Source: Echinicola soli (GTDB taxonomy: Bacteria; Bacteroidota; Bacteroidia; Cytophagales; Cyclobacteriaceae). Taken from it: 64,000 bases of DNA. Made by a program: the position numbers and the translations under genes. A model generated the notes under the pieces. It saw only the letters and a program-made list of their open reading frames with translations, ran no database searches and was not told where the DNA came from. The number at the start of each line of letters is the position of its first letter. Position 1 is the first letter of the stretch. The stretch spans positions 2,269,001 through 2,333,000 of the forward strand of contig NZ_CP041253.1 of assembly GCF_006575665.1 (NCBI RefSeq), given 5' to 3'. Of the stretch, positions 18,187-28,042 are shown piece by piece.

Positions 18187-18202
18187 TACGTAAAAATACG
18201 TA
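18187..18202. promoter_or_regulatory. Proposed NarL-like operator between nirB and cobA
   Basis: TACGTAAAAATACGTA, two TACGTA half-sites 10 bp apart, 46 bp upstream of the cobA start and 94 bp upstream of nirB. Its centre lies about 23 bp before a TAAATTTG -7-like box, the place of the -33 element, as expected for a site of activation. Confidence 0.65.
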
Positions 18203-18213
18203 AAAAAATTACT

Positions 18214-18221
18214 TAAATTTG
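18214..18221 (+). promoter_or_regulatory. Putative -7 box of the cobA promoter
   Basis: TAAATTTG fits the Bacteroidota consensus TAnnTTTG and lies 27 bp before the cobA ATG. No good TTG -33 element is present at the right distance. The TACGTA pair occupies that position instead. Confidence 0.5.
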
Positions 18222-18247
18222 TCTTATTGACTAAGTATAAACACGCT

Positions 18248-19015
18248 ATGAATACTTTAAATAAGAAGCTTTCCATTGTAGGTGCCGGTCCCGGAGATCG
18301 CGATTTGATTACCTTAAAGGGCATTAAAGCCCTTGAATCTGCCGATGTGGTACTGTATGATGCGCTTGCCAATGAGGCCTTGTTAGAATATGCGCCAGAA
18401 ACAGCAATTAAGGTGTATGTGGGTAAGCGCGCAGGAATGCATTACCGCCAACAGCAGGAAATAAACCATATGATCGTCAATTACGCAGAAACCTGCGGAC
18501 ATGTGGTCCGGCTAAAGGGCGGAGATCCCTACGTATTTGGCCGTGGACATGAGGAGTTGGAGTATGCTGCACAGCACGGGATACCTACCGACTACGTACC
18601 TGGCATAAGTAGTGCGATGGCCGTACCGGGCCTGGGAGGAATACCGCTGACCAAGCGTGGTGTCAATGAAAGCTTTTGGGTGGTGACGGGCACTTTGAAG
18701 GATCATTCCACGGCCAGGGATTTGAGCTTTGCTGCGCAATCTTCTGCTACAGCCATTATTCTGATGGGCATGAAGAAGTTGCCTGAAATTGTGGCCCTGT
18801 TTGAGCAATATCGGGGTGCTGAAGAAGCCGTGGCGATCATTCAGGATGGCAGTAAGGAAACAGAGCGGTCCATCATTGGAGATCTTGGAAGCGTGTTGGC
18901 CTTGCAGCAAAAAGAACAACTTACCGCTCCTGCCATTATTGTTATCGGTGAGGTGGTAAAGGAAAAGGGCAAGGCATTAGGGCATTTTTTGGCGGAGAAA
19001 GCATTGGTGGAATAG
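18248..19015 (+). CDS. cobA: Uroporphyrinogen-III C-methyltransferase
   Basis: SAM-dependent methyltransferase making precorrin-2 for siroheme, the prosthetic group of NirB. The 255 residues from ATG 18248 (MNTLNKKLSIVGAGPGDRDL) include VVRLKGGDPYVFGRG, GISSAMAVPGLGGIPLTKRG and ILMGMKKLPEI, all characteristic of SUMT. The frame is open from a TTG at 18227, but the ATG fits the family start and the -7 box better. The dehydrogenase/ferrochelatase part of siroheme synthesis is not in the window. Confidence 0.94.
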   Translation: MNTLNKKLSIVGAGPGDRDLITLKGIKALESADVVLYDALANEALLEYAPETAIKVYVGKRAGMHYRQQQEINHMIVNYAETCGHVVRLKGGDPYVFGRGHEELEYAAQHGIPTDYVPGISSAMAVPGLGGIPLTKRGVNESFWVVTGTLKDHSTARDLSFAAQSSATAIILMGMKKLPEIVALFEQYRGAEEAVAIIQDGSKETERSIIGDLGSVLALQQKEQLTAPAIIVIGEVVKEKGKALGHFLAEKALVE

Positions 19016-19151
19016 TCATAAATAGAGCAAAGAAGAAAGAAAGAGTGTCGACTAAATTCAGAGCATGGCTAGTGGTTATGTTGCTCATCCAGATTTCCAG
19101 TCAATTCTCTTCAGGAAAGTGCAAAATCAATTCGTGATATGAGAGCCGGTA

Positions 19152-20309
19152 TTAAGATCCGCTTGGATAGTTAAATTCAATCCTAACAAAAGCCATTTCG
19201 TCATTCTCTTTGTTAAGAATCCATAGTTTGCCGTCCCTGGCAAAATAATGGGTAATGGGGCGGTTAAATTCCGGGATCAGGCTTTCATTTATCACGTTGA
19301 ATTCGTTATCAAAAATGGTCAAATAGGCGTTTACGGATTTGATTTCGGGTGTCAGACTTTCTCTCTCTGATTTTGATTTAAACTCGGACTGAAAAGAAAA
19401 CCGATAATATTGTTCATTTTTCTGGTCATAGACCAATGGACCGAACCGGATTTGTTCGTTCATTTTCTCAAATACCTCAAAAAGCTGTTCAGTGCTTTCA
19501 AACATGTTCCCAAGTTCGGTGCTTACTTCATTTGGCGTTAATTGACCCGAGTAATCTACTTCTGTGATCTTTTTTGAAATACTGTCGTACCAATAGATTT
19601 CATTGGTGAATTGATGGGAGAGGATTGGAGTGTTGTTTTCTATCGAAAGAAAAATTTGGGGGCGCAAATAGGAGTTGTCTTCCGAGATCAATGAATATTT
19701 TTTGATTTTCCCTTCTGGATCTATATCGAATCTGACGATACTGTCATTTTTTAAGTCAAAAAGGGCCAGCTCAGCTGTATTGGCGGCTTTTAGCCCCTCC
19801 TCTCTGACCAGTGTCAGTAGCTTTATAGTGCCATGATCTACAAACAGCTTTTGGCGACATTTTTCAGTATCGCTGAGAACCTCGCCTTTCCAGGAGTGGT
19901 CTCTGAGATTGATGTTTTTAAGTACCTTTCCTTTTAGGTCAAAGACTTTTGCTTTACTCAAGTCATCCGAAATCAACAGCCGGTCATGGCCAAAAAACTG
20001 AAAACTGGTAAGGCTAGTGCCAGTGCCGTTAGGTCCTTCTTTCTGAAAAGGTACTTTACTGACCAATTCCCGTTTGTCCAGATGAATTTTCTCCAGATGA
20101 TTGTCGAAGTGGTTAAAGTTGTAGAGAAAAGGTTGGTCAGGTACGATTGCTGAATAAAATAAGCTGTAATCAACATCCAAAATCTCTCCTTTGGCATCAA
20201 TGAACACTGTGTCCATTGAGTAGGTTGTTGGGTTAGGGCTAGAATCGGTTTTGTGTTGTTTACAGGCACTGGCAAGTAGTATCAATAACCAAAAGTGCGT
20301 TAATCTCAT
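19152..20309 (-). CDS. DUF4221 family lipoprotein
   Basis: A 385-residue predicted lipoprotein; the signal MRLTHFWLLILLASAC ends in a lipobox with Cys16. The rest shows repeating beta-rich segments of propeller character (FGHDRLLISDDLSKAKVFDL, GKLWILNKENDEM), as in DUF4221 proteins of Bacteroidota. Function unknown. It is convergent with cobA, and no partner is evident. Confidence 0.78.
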   Translation of the reverse strand: MRLTHFWLLILLASACKQHKTDSSPNPTTYSMDTVFIDAKGEILDVDYSLFYSAIVPDQPFLYNFNHFDNHLEKIHLDKRELVSKVPFQKEGPNGTGTSLTSFQFFGHDRLLISDDLSKAKVFDLKGKVLKNINLRDHSWKGEVLSDTEKCRQKLFVDHGTIKLLTLVREEGLKAANTAELALFDLKNDSIVRFDIDPEGKIKKYSLISEDNSYLRPQIFLSIENNTPILSHQFTNEIYWYDSISKKITEVDYSGQLTPNEVSTELGNMFESTEQLFEVFEKMNEQIRFGPLVYDQKNEQYYRFSFQSEFKSKSERESLTPEIKSVNAYLTIFDNEFNVINESLIPEFNRPITHYFARDGKLWILNKENDEMAFVRIEFNYPSGS

Positions 20310-20603
20310 GGTAAAAGTAAGGTTTGAGTTAAAAGAATTTCTTGCTTTAAGGTAGCTTTTAAACAGTAATATAAAAAGCCAATTAACTACATTTTAAATA
20401 AAATTAAGAAGAAATAATCATGTTTCAGGTATAGCAGAGCATTGCATATGCTCATTTCCGGAAGACTACATTTCAAATACGGGCTTATGAATGGAATAAT
20501 TAATGCAGCATCTTTCCGTTTTCCAATCTTTCAATCTCTAAACCTTCCAACTCTCCGAAAAACCTCCTAAATTGGCTCTTAAGAGCAAACAATCACCGAA
20601 AAA

Positions 20604-21194
20604 ATGGCTGGAAATAAATTTGAAAATACCATCGCGGCATTTGATGCGATCAATGCGGAGGATCCTCATATGGAAATTGTAAAAGGGAAGGAAATGCCCA
20701 AAGAGCTGTTGTATGGGCACAGGATGACAGGAATGTTGCTGGATTTTATGCCGGATGCATCTGAAACACTACGGTTAGCGGCCAGGTGCCAGCATATCAA
20801 GCGCTGGGAAATTCCACGTGAGGATTATCCAATGGACCGAAAAGGCTATCTGATGTGGAGGACAAAACTGAAAAAATTCCATGGGGAATTGGCCGGTCAG
20901 CTCATGAAAGAACACGGCTATGGTGAAGCAGCTATTCAAGAGGTGGATGACCTGCTCAATAAGAGAAGGCTCAAGACAGACCCGACGGTGCAGGTCCTGG
21001 AGGATGTGGTGTGTTTGGTGTTTTTGAAATATTACTTTGATGACTTTATCGCAAAGCATCGTGATGAGGAAGAAAAACTTGTGGACATCGTCCAGAAAAC
21101 CTGGAAAAAGATGTCAGAGAAAGGCCATAAAGCAGCCTTGGCCATGGAACATTCAGAGGAGGCCTTGGGCATTGTGCAGAAAGCATTGGCATAA
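20604..21194 (+). CDS. DUF4202 domain-containing protein
   Basis: A 196-residue soluble protein with HD-like helical features (YGHRMTGMLLDFMPDA, LAARCQHIKRWEIPREDYPMDR, VCLVFLKYYFDDFI), recognisable as DUF4202. The biochemical role is unknown. Its place 1.6 kb from cobA/nirBD hints at a nitrogen-related role, but no TACGTA pair is upstream, so this stays an inference. Confidence 0.8.
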   Translation: MAGNKFENTIAAFDAINAEDPHMEIVKGKEMPKELLYGHRMTGMLLDFMPDASETLRLAARCQHIKRWEIPREDYPMDRKGYLMWRTKLKKFHGELAGQLMKEHGYGEAAIQEVDDLLNKRRLKTDPTVQVLEDVVCLVFLKYYFDDFIAKHRDEEEKLVDIVQKTWKKMSEKGHKAALAMEHSEEALGIVQKALA

Positions 21195-21635
21195 ATTCGG
21201 TGGGATTGGAATTGATAACAGGGATTTGAAATCCCTGTTATCGGGTATTGGGGTTCGGGATTTTCTAATCCAGAACAGCACCATTTTGTACCGTCAAATT
21301 CCTAACCACTCTGTCTAAAAGATTCGATAAGCAATTTCAGCACTGCTGACGGAAAACTTCTTTCGTTTGATGCCCCGTCCTTTTCGATTTTTTGTTGAGT
21401 GATTAAGTGGTTGGTGGCTAATGTTTTACTGTTTTCACTACTTGTCCTGATATTATTTTTGCCCATTCAGGGAATATCTTGATCCTTTGGATAAATTTTA
21501 TTGATTCATTTGGTAATTTTTGATATTATTAAAAGAGATGATTAATTATTTCGAATTATGGCTGTTAAGATTGTGCAAATTCGAAAGTTAATTGAATACT
21601 GTTTTTTCGAGAGGCAATACTTAAAATAACCAAGC
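21195..21635. other. Intergenic region with one strong hairpin
   Basis: At 21214-21242 the sequence GATAACAGGGATTT is followed after one base by its exact complement, giving a 12-13 bp stem. It is not followed by a T run, so it is a weak terminator candidate for the DUF4202 gene. The remaining 390 bp is AT-rich and I see nothing else in it. Confidence 0.6.
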
Positions 21636-24600
21636 GTGTTGAAGAATACCATTCATAAGGCAATAACCCAGGGGCTTTCCATTGCAGGCGGAATAGGCTT
21701 ATCGTTAGTAGTGGTGGCGATCGCTACAATTCCGATCCAAGAAGCCCATTGGAGTTTAGCTTTTATAGGAAAGCTCCACCCTTTGCTGGTACACTTGCCT
21801 ATTGGGGTGTTCTTGGCAATGGTGGCCTTGGAGTTTGCCAACCTTTTTATTCCAGAAAAAACACTTGGTCCTGCTTGTGGGGCGCTGTTATGGTTGGCGG
21901 TGATTTCTGGGATTCCTACTGTTGTGGTAGGGGCGCTTCTGGCAGGCACTGGAGGTTATGGCAGTGACACGTTGATACTGCATAAATGGCTCGGTGTAGC
22001 CACTGCATTGGCGAGTATTTGGCTGTTGGTATTCAGAGGTCGGCAGCAACCGAACGGAAAAGTCGACATTCCTTATTTGGCAGGATTGATATTTTCCACG
22101 GTTCTCCTTAGTGCTACCGGCCATTTTGGAGGAACATTGACACACGGAACCGGTTTTTTGACAGAAGATCTTCCTGATGATGTAAAGGCATTTTTTGGCG
22201 ATGATCCCTATGCTATGGATGGGTTGGCCATGATGGAAAGTAGCGAGATAGACAAGACCTTGAGCCAATTGGAGTATACCAAAGACATCAATCCCATTAC
22301 GGCCAGCTATTGCGAAAGCTGCCATGGTGAAGAGAAGCAAAAGGGAGGCTTGCGGTTGGATAAAATTGATCCGGATATGGTGAAGGGGCATGATGCCGAG
22401 ACCTGGCGGGCCATGCTGAATATGGTGAACTCCGGTGAAATGCCGCCCAAAGAGGAAAAGCAACTTTCCGATGAAGAGCGGAGGGTATTGGTAGACTGGA
22501 TCACAGCATCCATCCAGCGGGCAGTAGCGCTCCGCAAAGCCGATCAGGAACCTGTCATCCGTCGACTTACGAAAGACCAATATTCCAATACCCTGAACGA
22601 TTTGCTAAAGGTCGATGTGCGGTTTGGAGATGTCTTGCCGGATGACGCGAAGTCGGAAATGGGTTTTAGCAATAATGGCCAAGTGCTGGGAGTATCTCCT
22701 TTGCAGGTGGATTATTATAAGAAAATAGCCCGTGAAGCACTGGACAAGGCCATTGCACCAGCAAAGAAACCTGAACCTACCCATTATCGTGTCACTTTTG
22801 GCAAAGGCATAGGAAAAGGCAAGACTGCTGCCATGATCGGAGGCTATCAGAGTGCTCCCGTTAATTCGGAAGACTTTATCGTGGAGATTTTGGATAAAAA
22901 CGGAAGGCCAAAACATCCGACAGATAGTGCCGGAAAGGCTCAGCTGGAAGAAATAAAAAGAAATATTGGCGTAGGGATGCGAGGATCCCACGCTGATCGC
23001 TATCAAGTGGTGGATAAGGGGATCATGCTCTATTCTGCTGTGCCGCACAAGGAAGTAACCCCAAAATCCTGGCAAGGGCCATCACCAAACTTGAAACTAC
23101 TGTTCAGGAGGCATTTTCCCGAGGAAGGCGACTTTGTTTTCAGGGTAAAAGCCTCAAGAGGATACCAATGGAATGTCCAAAAAGAAGGATTCATTGGGCT
23201 GAGGGATGATCAGCCGGCCGAAAAACTGGGCGAAACCATAGAGCTGAAAGCTGATGCGGCCAAAAACCGTCAAAATTTAATCAAGCAAGGGGAATGGTTG
23301 GTGGCGAAGGAACTGACCATGCCTTCCAGTGGCGAGTTTACCTTTATGGCTCCTCGGGACGGTTATTATCAAGTGGATTATGAACACCCCTATATCGGTG
23401 TGGAGGGAATGCCTTCCGTGGAACTAAAACTGGATGAGCACAAGCTGCAGGAGCGTTTTCATTTTGATGAAAAAATGAAAGATGAGCCTGCCATGACTAC
23501 GCCGTTGACCTTGGCTTACCTTAAGGCAGGGGAGCATAAACTGATGATTGGAGGAAAGTTCTTTACGGGCTTCAGTAAGCTGATCGTGACGCCATTTCCC
23601 AAGGAGCATCCCGTGGCTGTACAGCTGACCAATGAGGCCGAAAAGAGCCGTGCAAAATATGATCAGGACATTCCGGTCATTCGGAGTTTTGCTGGCGAGC
23701 GGACAGATGATGGCATGGATTACCAGACCTTTGATACATTCAGGAATGTCAGCAATGAAGCGGGCAAATGGAAGGAGTATACTTTTAAAGGGAGGCTGGA
23801 GAATTTGCCCATTCCTGTGATCGATACCGTAGAGACCGAAATCCTTGCCAATATCATGATATTGGGGCTTTGGAACGACTATTTGGTAAAAGACAATGAA
23901 GACTCAGGGCCACCCTTGCTGATCAACCAGTTGGAGTTTGAGGCTCCTTATTACCCGCAGTGGCCACCTGCCAGCCATGAAGCGATTTTCTTTGATTCAC
24001 CAAAAAAACATGATAAAGCAGCCTATACAAAAGAAATTCTAGCAAGCTTCCTGACCCGGGCTTACCGTCGACCAGTGGAGGAAGAGGAGTTAAAACGATA
24101 TCTGGGATTTTGGGAAAGTATAAGAGGTGATTATCAGCGGTATGAAGACCAGGTCAAAGAAGTGTTGATCGCAGCACTTTGTTCTCCCAATTTTCTCTAT
24201 CTGGCCGAGCCGGAAGAAGAAACTGAAGAGGAAGATAGAGAATACTTCTTGGCTTCACGTCTTTCATATTTTCTCTGGAATGCAGCACCTGATGAAGAAT
24301 TGATCGAGTTGGCAGAGGAAGAGGACCTGCATAAGGACCGGTACCTGAAAAAACAGGTAAACAGGATGATAGAAGATGACCGGATATGGAGCATGGTAAG
24401 GCGTTTTTCGAACGAATGGCTGCGAGTGGACCGCCATGAGGCCATGAGTACCAATGTGAGTGCCTATCCTGATTTCACGCGTTTTGTGAAGAAGGACATG
24501 ACAGAAGAGACTTATCACTTTATGCACTATGTGCTCCAACAGGACCTGAGTATTATGAACCTGATAGAGTCCGATTTTGCTATGCTCAACCAAAATCTAG

Positions 24601-25250
24601 CAGAGTTTTATGGTGTTGGAGGGGTGAAAGGAAATCAGTTCAGACCAGTTACGGTTACTCCTGACATGCATCGTGGAGGCTTGCTGTCGCAGGGGGCCTT
24701 CCTTAACGGACACTCTGATGGCAGCCAAGCCCATGCTATAAAAAGGGCGGTTTGGGTCAGGGGTAAAATCCTAGGTGATGAGCCACCACCACCGCCACCA
24801 AATGTTCCGGCACTAGATCCAGAGACACCTGGATTCGAAGAGCTAACCCTTAAAGAGCAGTTATTCGTCCACAGGGATAAACCAGCCTGTATGGATTGCC
24901 ATAAGAAAATCGATCCATATGGTATCGCCTTCGAAAACTATAATGCCGTGGGGAGATTTGAGACTGTAGCTTCCAATGGGAATAAAATAGACGCCAAATC
25001 AGAGCTGCCCAATGGAGAGGTGGTCAATGGAATTGATGAAATAAAATCGTATATTCTAAACATGAAGCAGGATACATTTACCCGCTCCTTGGTGAAACAT
25101 ATGTTTTCTTACGCCTTGGGCAGGGATGTGACCTTCGTGGATGAAAGGGAGATAGAGAAGATTGTAAGTGAAGTTAGGGAGGACAATTATAGCTTCCGGT
25201 CAGTGGTGGAGAATATCGTGATGAGCGACTCGTTTAAGGGCGAGTTTTGA
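21636..25250 (+). CDS. DUF2231/DUF1592-type membrane cytochrome c protein
   Basis: A 1204-residue protein with a Planctomycete-style domain order. About 160 N-terminal residues are a DUF2231-like membrane region (GKLHPLLVHLPIGVFLAMVAL). A c-type heme domain follows (CESCHG near residue 225), then DUF1587 (IRRLTKDQYSNTLNDLLKV), DUF1595, DUF1592, DUF1588 with a second heme motif CMDCH, and DUF1585 at the end (RSLVKHMFSYALGRDV). A proline-rich linker precedes DUF1588. The start is GTG. It is followed by its usual partner, a DUF1552 protein. Substrate unknown; periplasmic oxidation is likely. Confidence 0.88.
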   Translation: MLKNTIHKAITQGLSIAGGIGLSLVVVAIATIPIQEAHWSLAFIGKLHPLLVHLPIGVFLAMVALEFANLFIPEKTLGPACGALLWLAVISGIPTVVVGALLAGTGGYGSDTLILHKWLGVATALASIWLLVFRGRQQPNGKVDIPYLAGLIFSTVLLSATGHFGGTLTHGTGFLTEDLPDDVKAFFGDDPYAMDGLAMMESSEIDKTLSQLEYTKDINPITASYCESCHGEEKQKGGLRLDKIDPDMVKGHDAETWRAMLNMVNSGEMPPKEEKQLSDEERRVLVDWITASIQRAVALRKADQEPVIRRLTKDQYSNTLNDLLKVDVRFGDVLPDDAKSEMGFSNNGQVLGVSPLQVDYYKKIAREALDKAIAPAKKPEPTHYRVTFGKGIGKGKTAAMIGGYQSAPVNSEDFIVEILDKNGRPKHPTDSAGKAQLEEIKRNIGVGMRGSHADRYQVVDKGIMLYSAVPHKEVTPKSWQGPSPNLKLLFRRHFPEEGDFVFRVKASRGYQWNVQKEGFIGLRDDQPAEKLGETIELKADAAKNRQNLIKQGEWLVAKELTMPSSGEFTFMAPRDGYYQVDYEHPYIGVEGMPSVELKLDEHKLQERFHFDEKMKDEPAMTTPLTLAYLKAGEHKLMIGGKFFTGFSKLIVTPFPKEHPVAVQLTNEAEKSRAKYDQDIPVIRSFAGERTDDGMDYQTFDTFRNVSNEAGKWKEYTFKGRLENLPIPVIDTVETEILANIMILGLWNDYLVKDNEDSGPPLLINQLEFEAPYYPQWPPASHEAIFFDSPKKHDKAAYTKEILASFLTRAYRRPVEEEELKRYLGFWESIRGDYQRYEDQVKEVLIAALCSPNFLYLAEPEEETEEEDREYFLASRLSYFLWNAAPDEELIELAEEEDLHKDRYLKKQVNRMIEDDRIWSMVRRFSNEWLRVDRHEAMSTNVSAYPDFTRFVKKDMTEETYHFMHYVLQQDLSIMNLIESDFAMLNQNLAEFYGVGGVKGNQFRPVTVTPDMHRGGLLSQGAFLNGHSDGSQAHAIKRAVWVRGKILGDEPPPPPPNVPALDPETPGFEELTLKEQLFVHRDKPACMDCHKKIDPYGIAFENYNAVGRFETVASNGNKIDAKSELPNGEVVNGIDEIKSYILNMKQDTFTRSLVKHMFSYALGRDVTFVDEREIEKIVSEVREDNYSFRSVVENIVMSDSFKGEF

Positions 25251-25366
25251 TGAGCGGTGCCGGGTGCCGGTCGATTGTAATTGGCACGATTTCTATGGTC
25301 ATGGATGATCTAATATCCACCCCAAACAGTAACTAAATAACCCAATAACTAAATAACCAAAACATC

Positions 25367-26719
25367 ATGGGAAAGAAATCATGGGAACTCGATAGAAGGA
25401 CTTTCTTAAAAGGTCTGGGGGTAGCTTGCATGTTGCCATATATGGAGGCAATGGGTGGCCCAATGCGTAAACTGGGCTCATTGAGCGAAGCGCCAAAACG
25501 ACTTTGCTTTGTGTACTTTCCCAATGGAGTAGGACTTCCTCCAGCGTCCAATCCCCACCATAAATTTTGGAATTGGTTTCCATTAGGACAGGGTGAAGAC
25601 TACAAGTTTACCAATACACTTTCACCTCTGGAGCGACATCGAAAGGAAATTACCATAATGGGTGGGCTAAGCCATCCTAAAAGCCGGCATTTACTGGGCC
25701 ATTTGGCAGGCGATACTTGGTTGACAGGAGGGGATCTGCGTGGCAGTCAATATAACAATAGCATTTCTGTGGACCAGGTAGCCGTACAGTATTTGGCCAA
25801 GCATACACGATATCCTTATTTGGCACTTTCGTCAGATGGTGGTATTGGGTATAAATCGAGGGTTTCCACCCTTTCATTTGATCCAAACGGTCGACCGATC
25901 CCTTCCGAGCATCGCCATCGGGAGATTTTTGAGCGGTATTTTGCACCGGGAGGTGGAGAGACTTCGCAGTTAAGAAAAAAGAGCTTACAGCAAGAGCAAA
26001 AGATTGTAGATCTGGTCTTGGAAGATAGCAAGCGACTTGAGAAAAGGTTAGGTAAGAATGACCAAATGAAGTTGGATGAATATATGACATCGCTCAATTC
26101 GGTGGAGGAACAGATCAAACGAAACGAAAAGTGGCTGAACGTCCCAATGAAGGAATTCAGTGCTGATCACATCAACCTAAATCCAAATGCCTCCGTGGAT
26201 CCTGATAGCTATATCAAATCCTCCTTTGATCTAATGGTGCTGGGCATGCAGACAGATATTACTCGGGTCATGACCTATATGATGGCACGTGAGGACGGAA
26301 TGGGCTTTGGGGAGAATTACCCGAAATTGGCACTTGGGCTCAATAAAGGCCATCATGCCATCAGCCACGATAAGTCGAAAAACCATTGGCAAGAGTGGGG
26401 GAGCTATGACCAATGGCTGGCCAAGCAGTACGCTTACTTCCTGGACAAAATGAAGACCACCGAGGATGAATATGGCCCACTTCTGGACAATACCTTAGTG
26501 CTGTATGGAAGTGCCTGTAGTAGCACCCATGATGCTATCAATTATCCATTGGTGCTGGCCGGCGGTAAAAATATGGGCGTCAAACACGGAACCTATACCG
26601 ACTTTAACGAGGAATATCCCATGTCCAATCTGTTTGTGAGCATGCTGAATACGATGGGGATCCCGGTGGAGAGCTTTTCAGATAGTACGGGCAAGTTGAA
26701 GTCCGACATTTTCGGGTAA
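25367..26719 (+). CDS. DUF1552 domain-containing exported protein
   Basis: A 450-residue protein with a Tat-type N-terminus (DRRTFLKGLGVACMLPYM), the twin arginine followed by a hydrophobic stretch. The body matches DUF1552 (YFPNGVGLPPASNPHHKFW, IMGGLSHPKSRHLLGHLAGD, GLNKGHHAISHDKSKNH, LVLYGSACSSTHDAINYP). These proteins are encoded beside DUF1592-type cytochromes and resemble DUF1501/sulfatase-fold proteins. It lies 116 bp after the cytochrome gene, so the two probably form one export-dependent complex or pathway. Catalytic role unknown. Confidence 0.88.
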   Translation: MGKKSWELDRRTFLKGLGVACMLPYMEAMGGPMRKLGSLSEAPKRLCFVYFPNGVGLPPASNPHHKFWNWFPLGQGEDYKFTNTLSPLERHRKEITIMGGLSHPKSRHLLGHLAGDTWLTGGDLRGSQYNNSISVDQVAVQYLAKHTRYPYLALSSDGGIGYKSRVSTLSFDPNGRPIPSEHRHREIFERYFAPGGGETSQLRKKSLQQEQKIVDLVLEDSKRLEKRLGKNDQMKLDEYMTSLNSVEEQIKRNEKWLNVPMKEFSADHINLNPNASVDPDSYIKSSFDLMVLGMQTDITRVMTYMMAREDGMGFGENYPKLALGLNKGHHAISHDKSKNHWQEWGSYDQWLAKQYAYFLDKMKTTEDEYGPLLDNTLVLYGSACSSTHDAINYPLVLAGGKNMGVKHGTYTDFNEEYPMSNLFVSMLNTMGIPVESFSDSTGKLKSDIFG

Positions 26720-26786
26720 GGTTTAGGGATTGAAAGGTTGAATATTCTTGAATAACTGAATGAGTACATTCCATAAGACAAATAAG

Positions 26787-27527
26787 CTATTGTTTTAGGT
26801 GAAAATTTCTCATGATGAATTCACTAGTAAATCCAAGCTTTTCATACATGGGTTTTGCCATGGCGGAAGCTTGAAGCGTGACCAAGCGGGCTTTTCTGGA
26901 AATAGCCTTGTTGAGTGCCCAGTACATCGCTTTTTTTGCCAATCCTTTTCCTCTCATGGCCGGAATGATTCCCAAGCTATGGATGCCCAGCACTCCGTCG
27001 GTTTGATGTAACAGTAGGGTGCCTACATTTTCATTTTGATAGACAAGGTGATAGTATTCGATTTTATCGGCAGTTTTTTCCAGTGTCTCCACGCTGATAC
27101 AATAGCCAAAGGCAAGTTGGAAATTAACCGACCAGCCCTCCATATTTGTTGCCGAAGAGATCCTTTGAACGGTGAGTTGATCGTCGGCAGGGAATGTTTT
27201 GTTTGGGGTGAAGGACATGCCCCATTGCATGGATTTTTCTGAGATACCATATGGAGCGAGTAAGGAAAAGATGTTTTCACCATCTCCCAAAGTGGTGTCA
27301 AAAAAGGAGAACGTCATAGGGTCTTGATGAACAGCTAGCAAAGGTGGAATTTTCGCTGGTGCAGTGCTGTTGCTGATTTGTGTTAGCCAAAGCCTATTGG
27401 GCCATTGGGACCTAGGGATGTAACAGTAAGCATAGTCATCTTGTTCAAAATAGCTTTGAAAAGCTTCACTTCCTGTTTTCCAAAGGTCGGTCAGGTTGTG
27501 GATGTTTGCTGAAATACGCTGATTCAT
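26787..27527 (-). CDS. GNAT family N-acetyltransferase
   Basis: A 246-residue protein whose C-terminal 100 residues form a GNAT fold: LGIIPAMRGKGLAKKAMYWAL is the acetyl-CoA binding motif A (Gx-x-G-x-A form), followed by ARLVTLQASAMAKPMYEKLGF. I take MNQRISANIHNL at 27527 as the start, because a longer frame to 27623 would overlap the upstream membrane gene. The two genes are 2 bp apart and surely coupled. Acceptor substrate unknown. Confidence 0.86.
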   Translation of the reverse strand: MNQRISANIHNLTDLWKTGSEAFQSYFEQDDYAYCYIPRSQWPNRLWLTQISNSTAPAKIPPLLAVHQDPMTFSFFDTTLGDGENIFSLLAPYGISEKSMQWGMSFTPNKTFPADDQLTVQRISSATNMEGWSVNFQLAFGYCISVETLEKTADKIEYYHLVYQNENVGTLLLHQTDGVLGIHSLGIIPAMRGKGLAKKAMYWALNKAISRKARLVTLQASAMAKPMYEKLGFTSEFIMRNFHLKQ

Positions 27528-27529
27528 GA

Positions 27530-27979
27530 TTACTTGGAGTTGATTAAAATGATGCTGAGGATCAGGGAAATAATTCCTATGATTTTCTTTGTGGTTATTA
27601 CTTCTAAGGGGAGATTTAGCCACCCAAACCTACCGGCAATCACCGAAAATATCAATTGGCCACATAGTCCCATGGTGATCATTTTGAAAATGCCCAGCTG
27701 TGGGATGGTGTAGAAATATAAGGAAATGCCCACTACACTGAACAATCCGCCGATTCCCCATAAATACCAAGGAATATGTTGCAGGTTGATCTGGGTGGGG
27801 ATTTCTTTTTCAGTAGCCAACACAAAAACAGTAGCAAAGAGCACACTAAATACAGAGCTGGCCAGTACTGCGTAAAGTGGTTGCTTTAAAAAAGCCCCCA
27901 GTTGGGCATTAAATCCCGCTTGGATGGCCAGCGACACACCACCTGTAAATGCCATGAGGTATATTATTATTGTTTTCAT
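27530..27979 (-). CDS. DMT family small transporter (DUF606/YdcZ-like)
   Basis: A 149-residue inner-membrane protein with five hydrophobic helices (YLMAFTGGVSLAIQAGFNAQ, YAVLASSVFSVLFATVFVL, MGLCGQLIFSVIAGRFGW, IIGIISLILSIILI). The GFNAQLG motif after helix one is typical of DUF606 proteins. It is co-transcribed with the acetyltransferase. Transported molecule unknown. Confidence 0.85.
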   Translation of the reverse strand: MKTIIIYLMAFTGGVSLAIQAGFNAQLGAFLKQPLYAVLASSVFSVLFATVFVLATEKEIPTQINLQHIPWYLWGIGGLFSVVGISLYFYTIPQLGIFKMITMGLCGQLIFSVIAGRFGWLNLPLEVITTKKIIGIISLILSIILINSK

Positions 27980-28042
27980 GGCTCAAAGATGGGATGGAGA
28001 AGGATAGCATTCCTTTACATATGTTGAGCATTGGAAGTTTAG

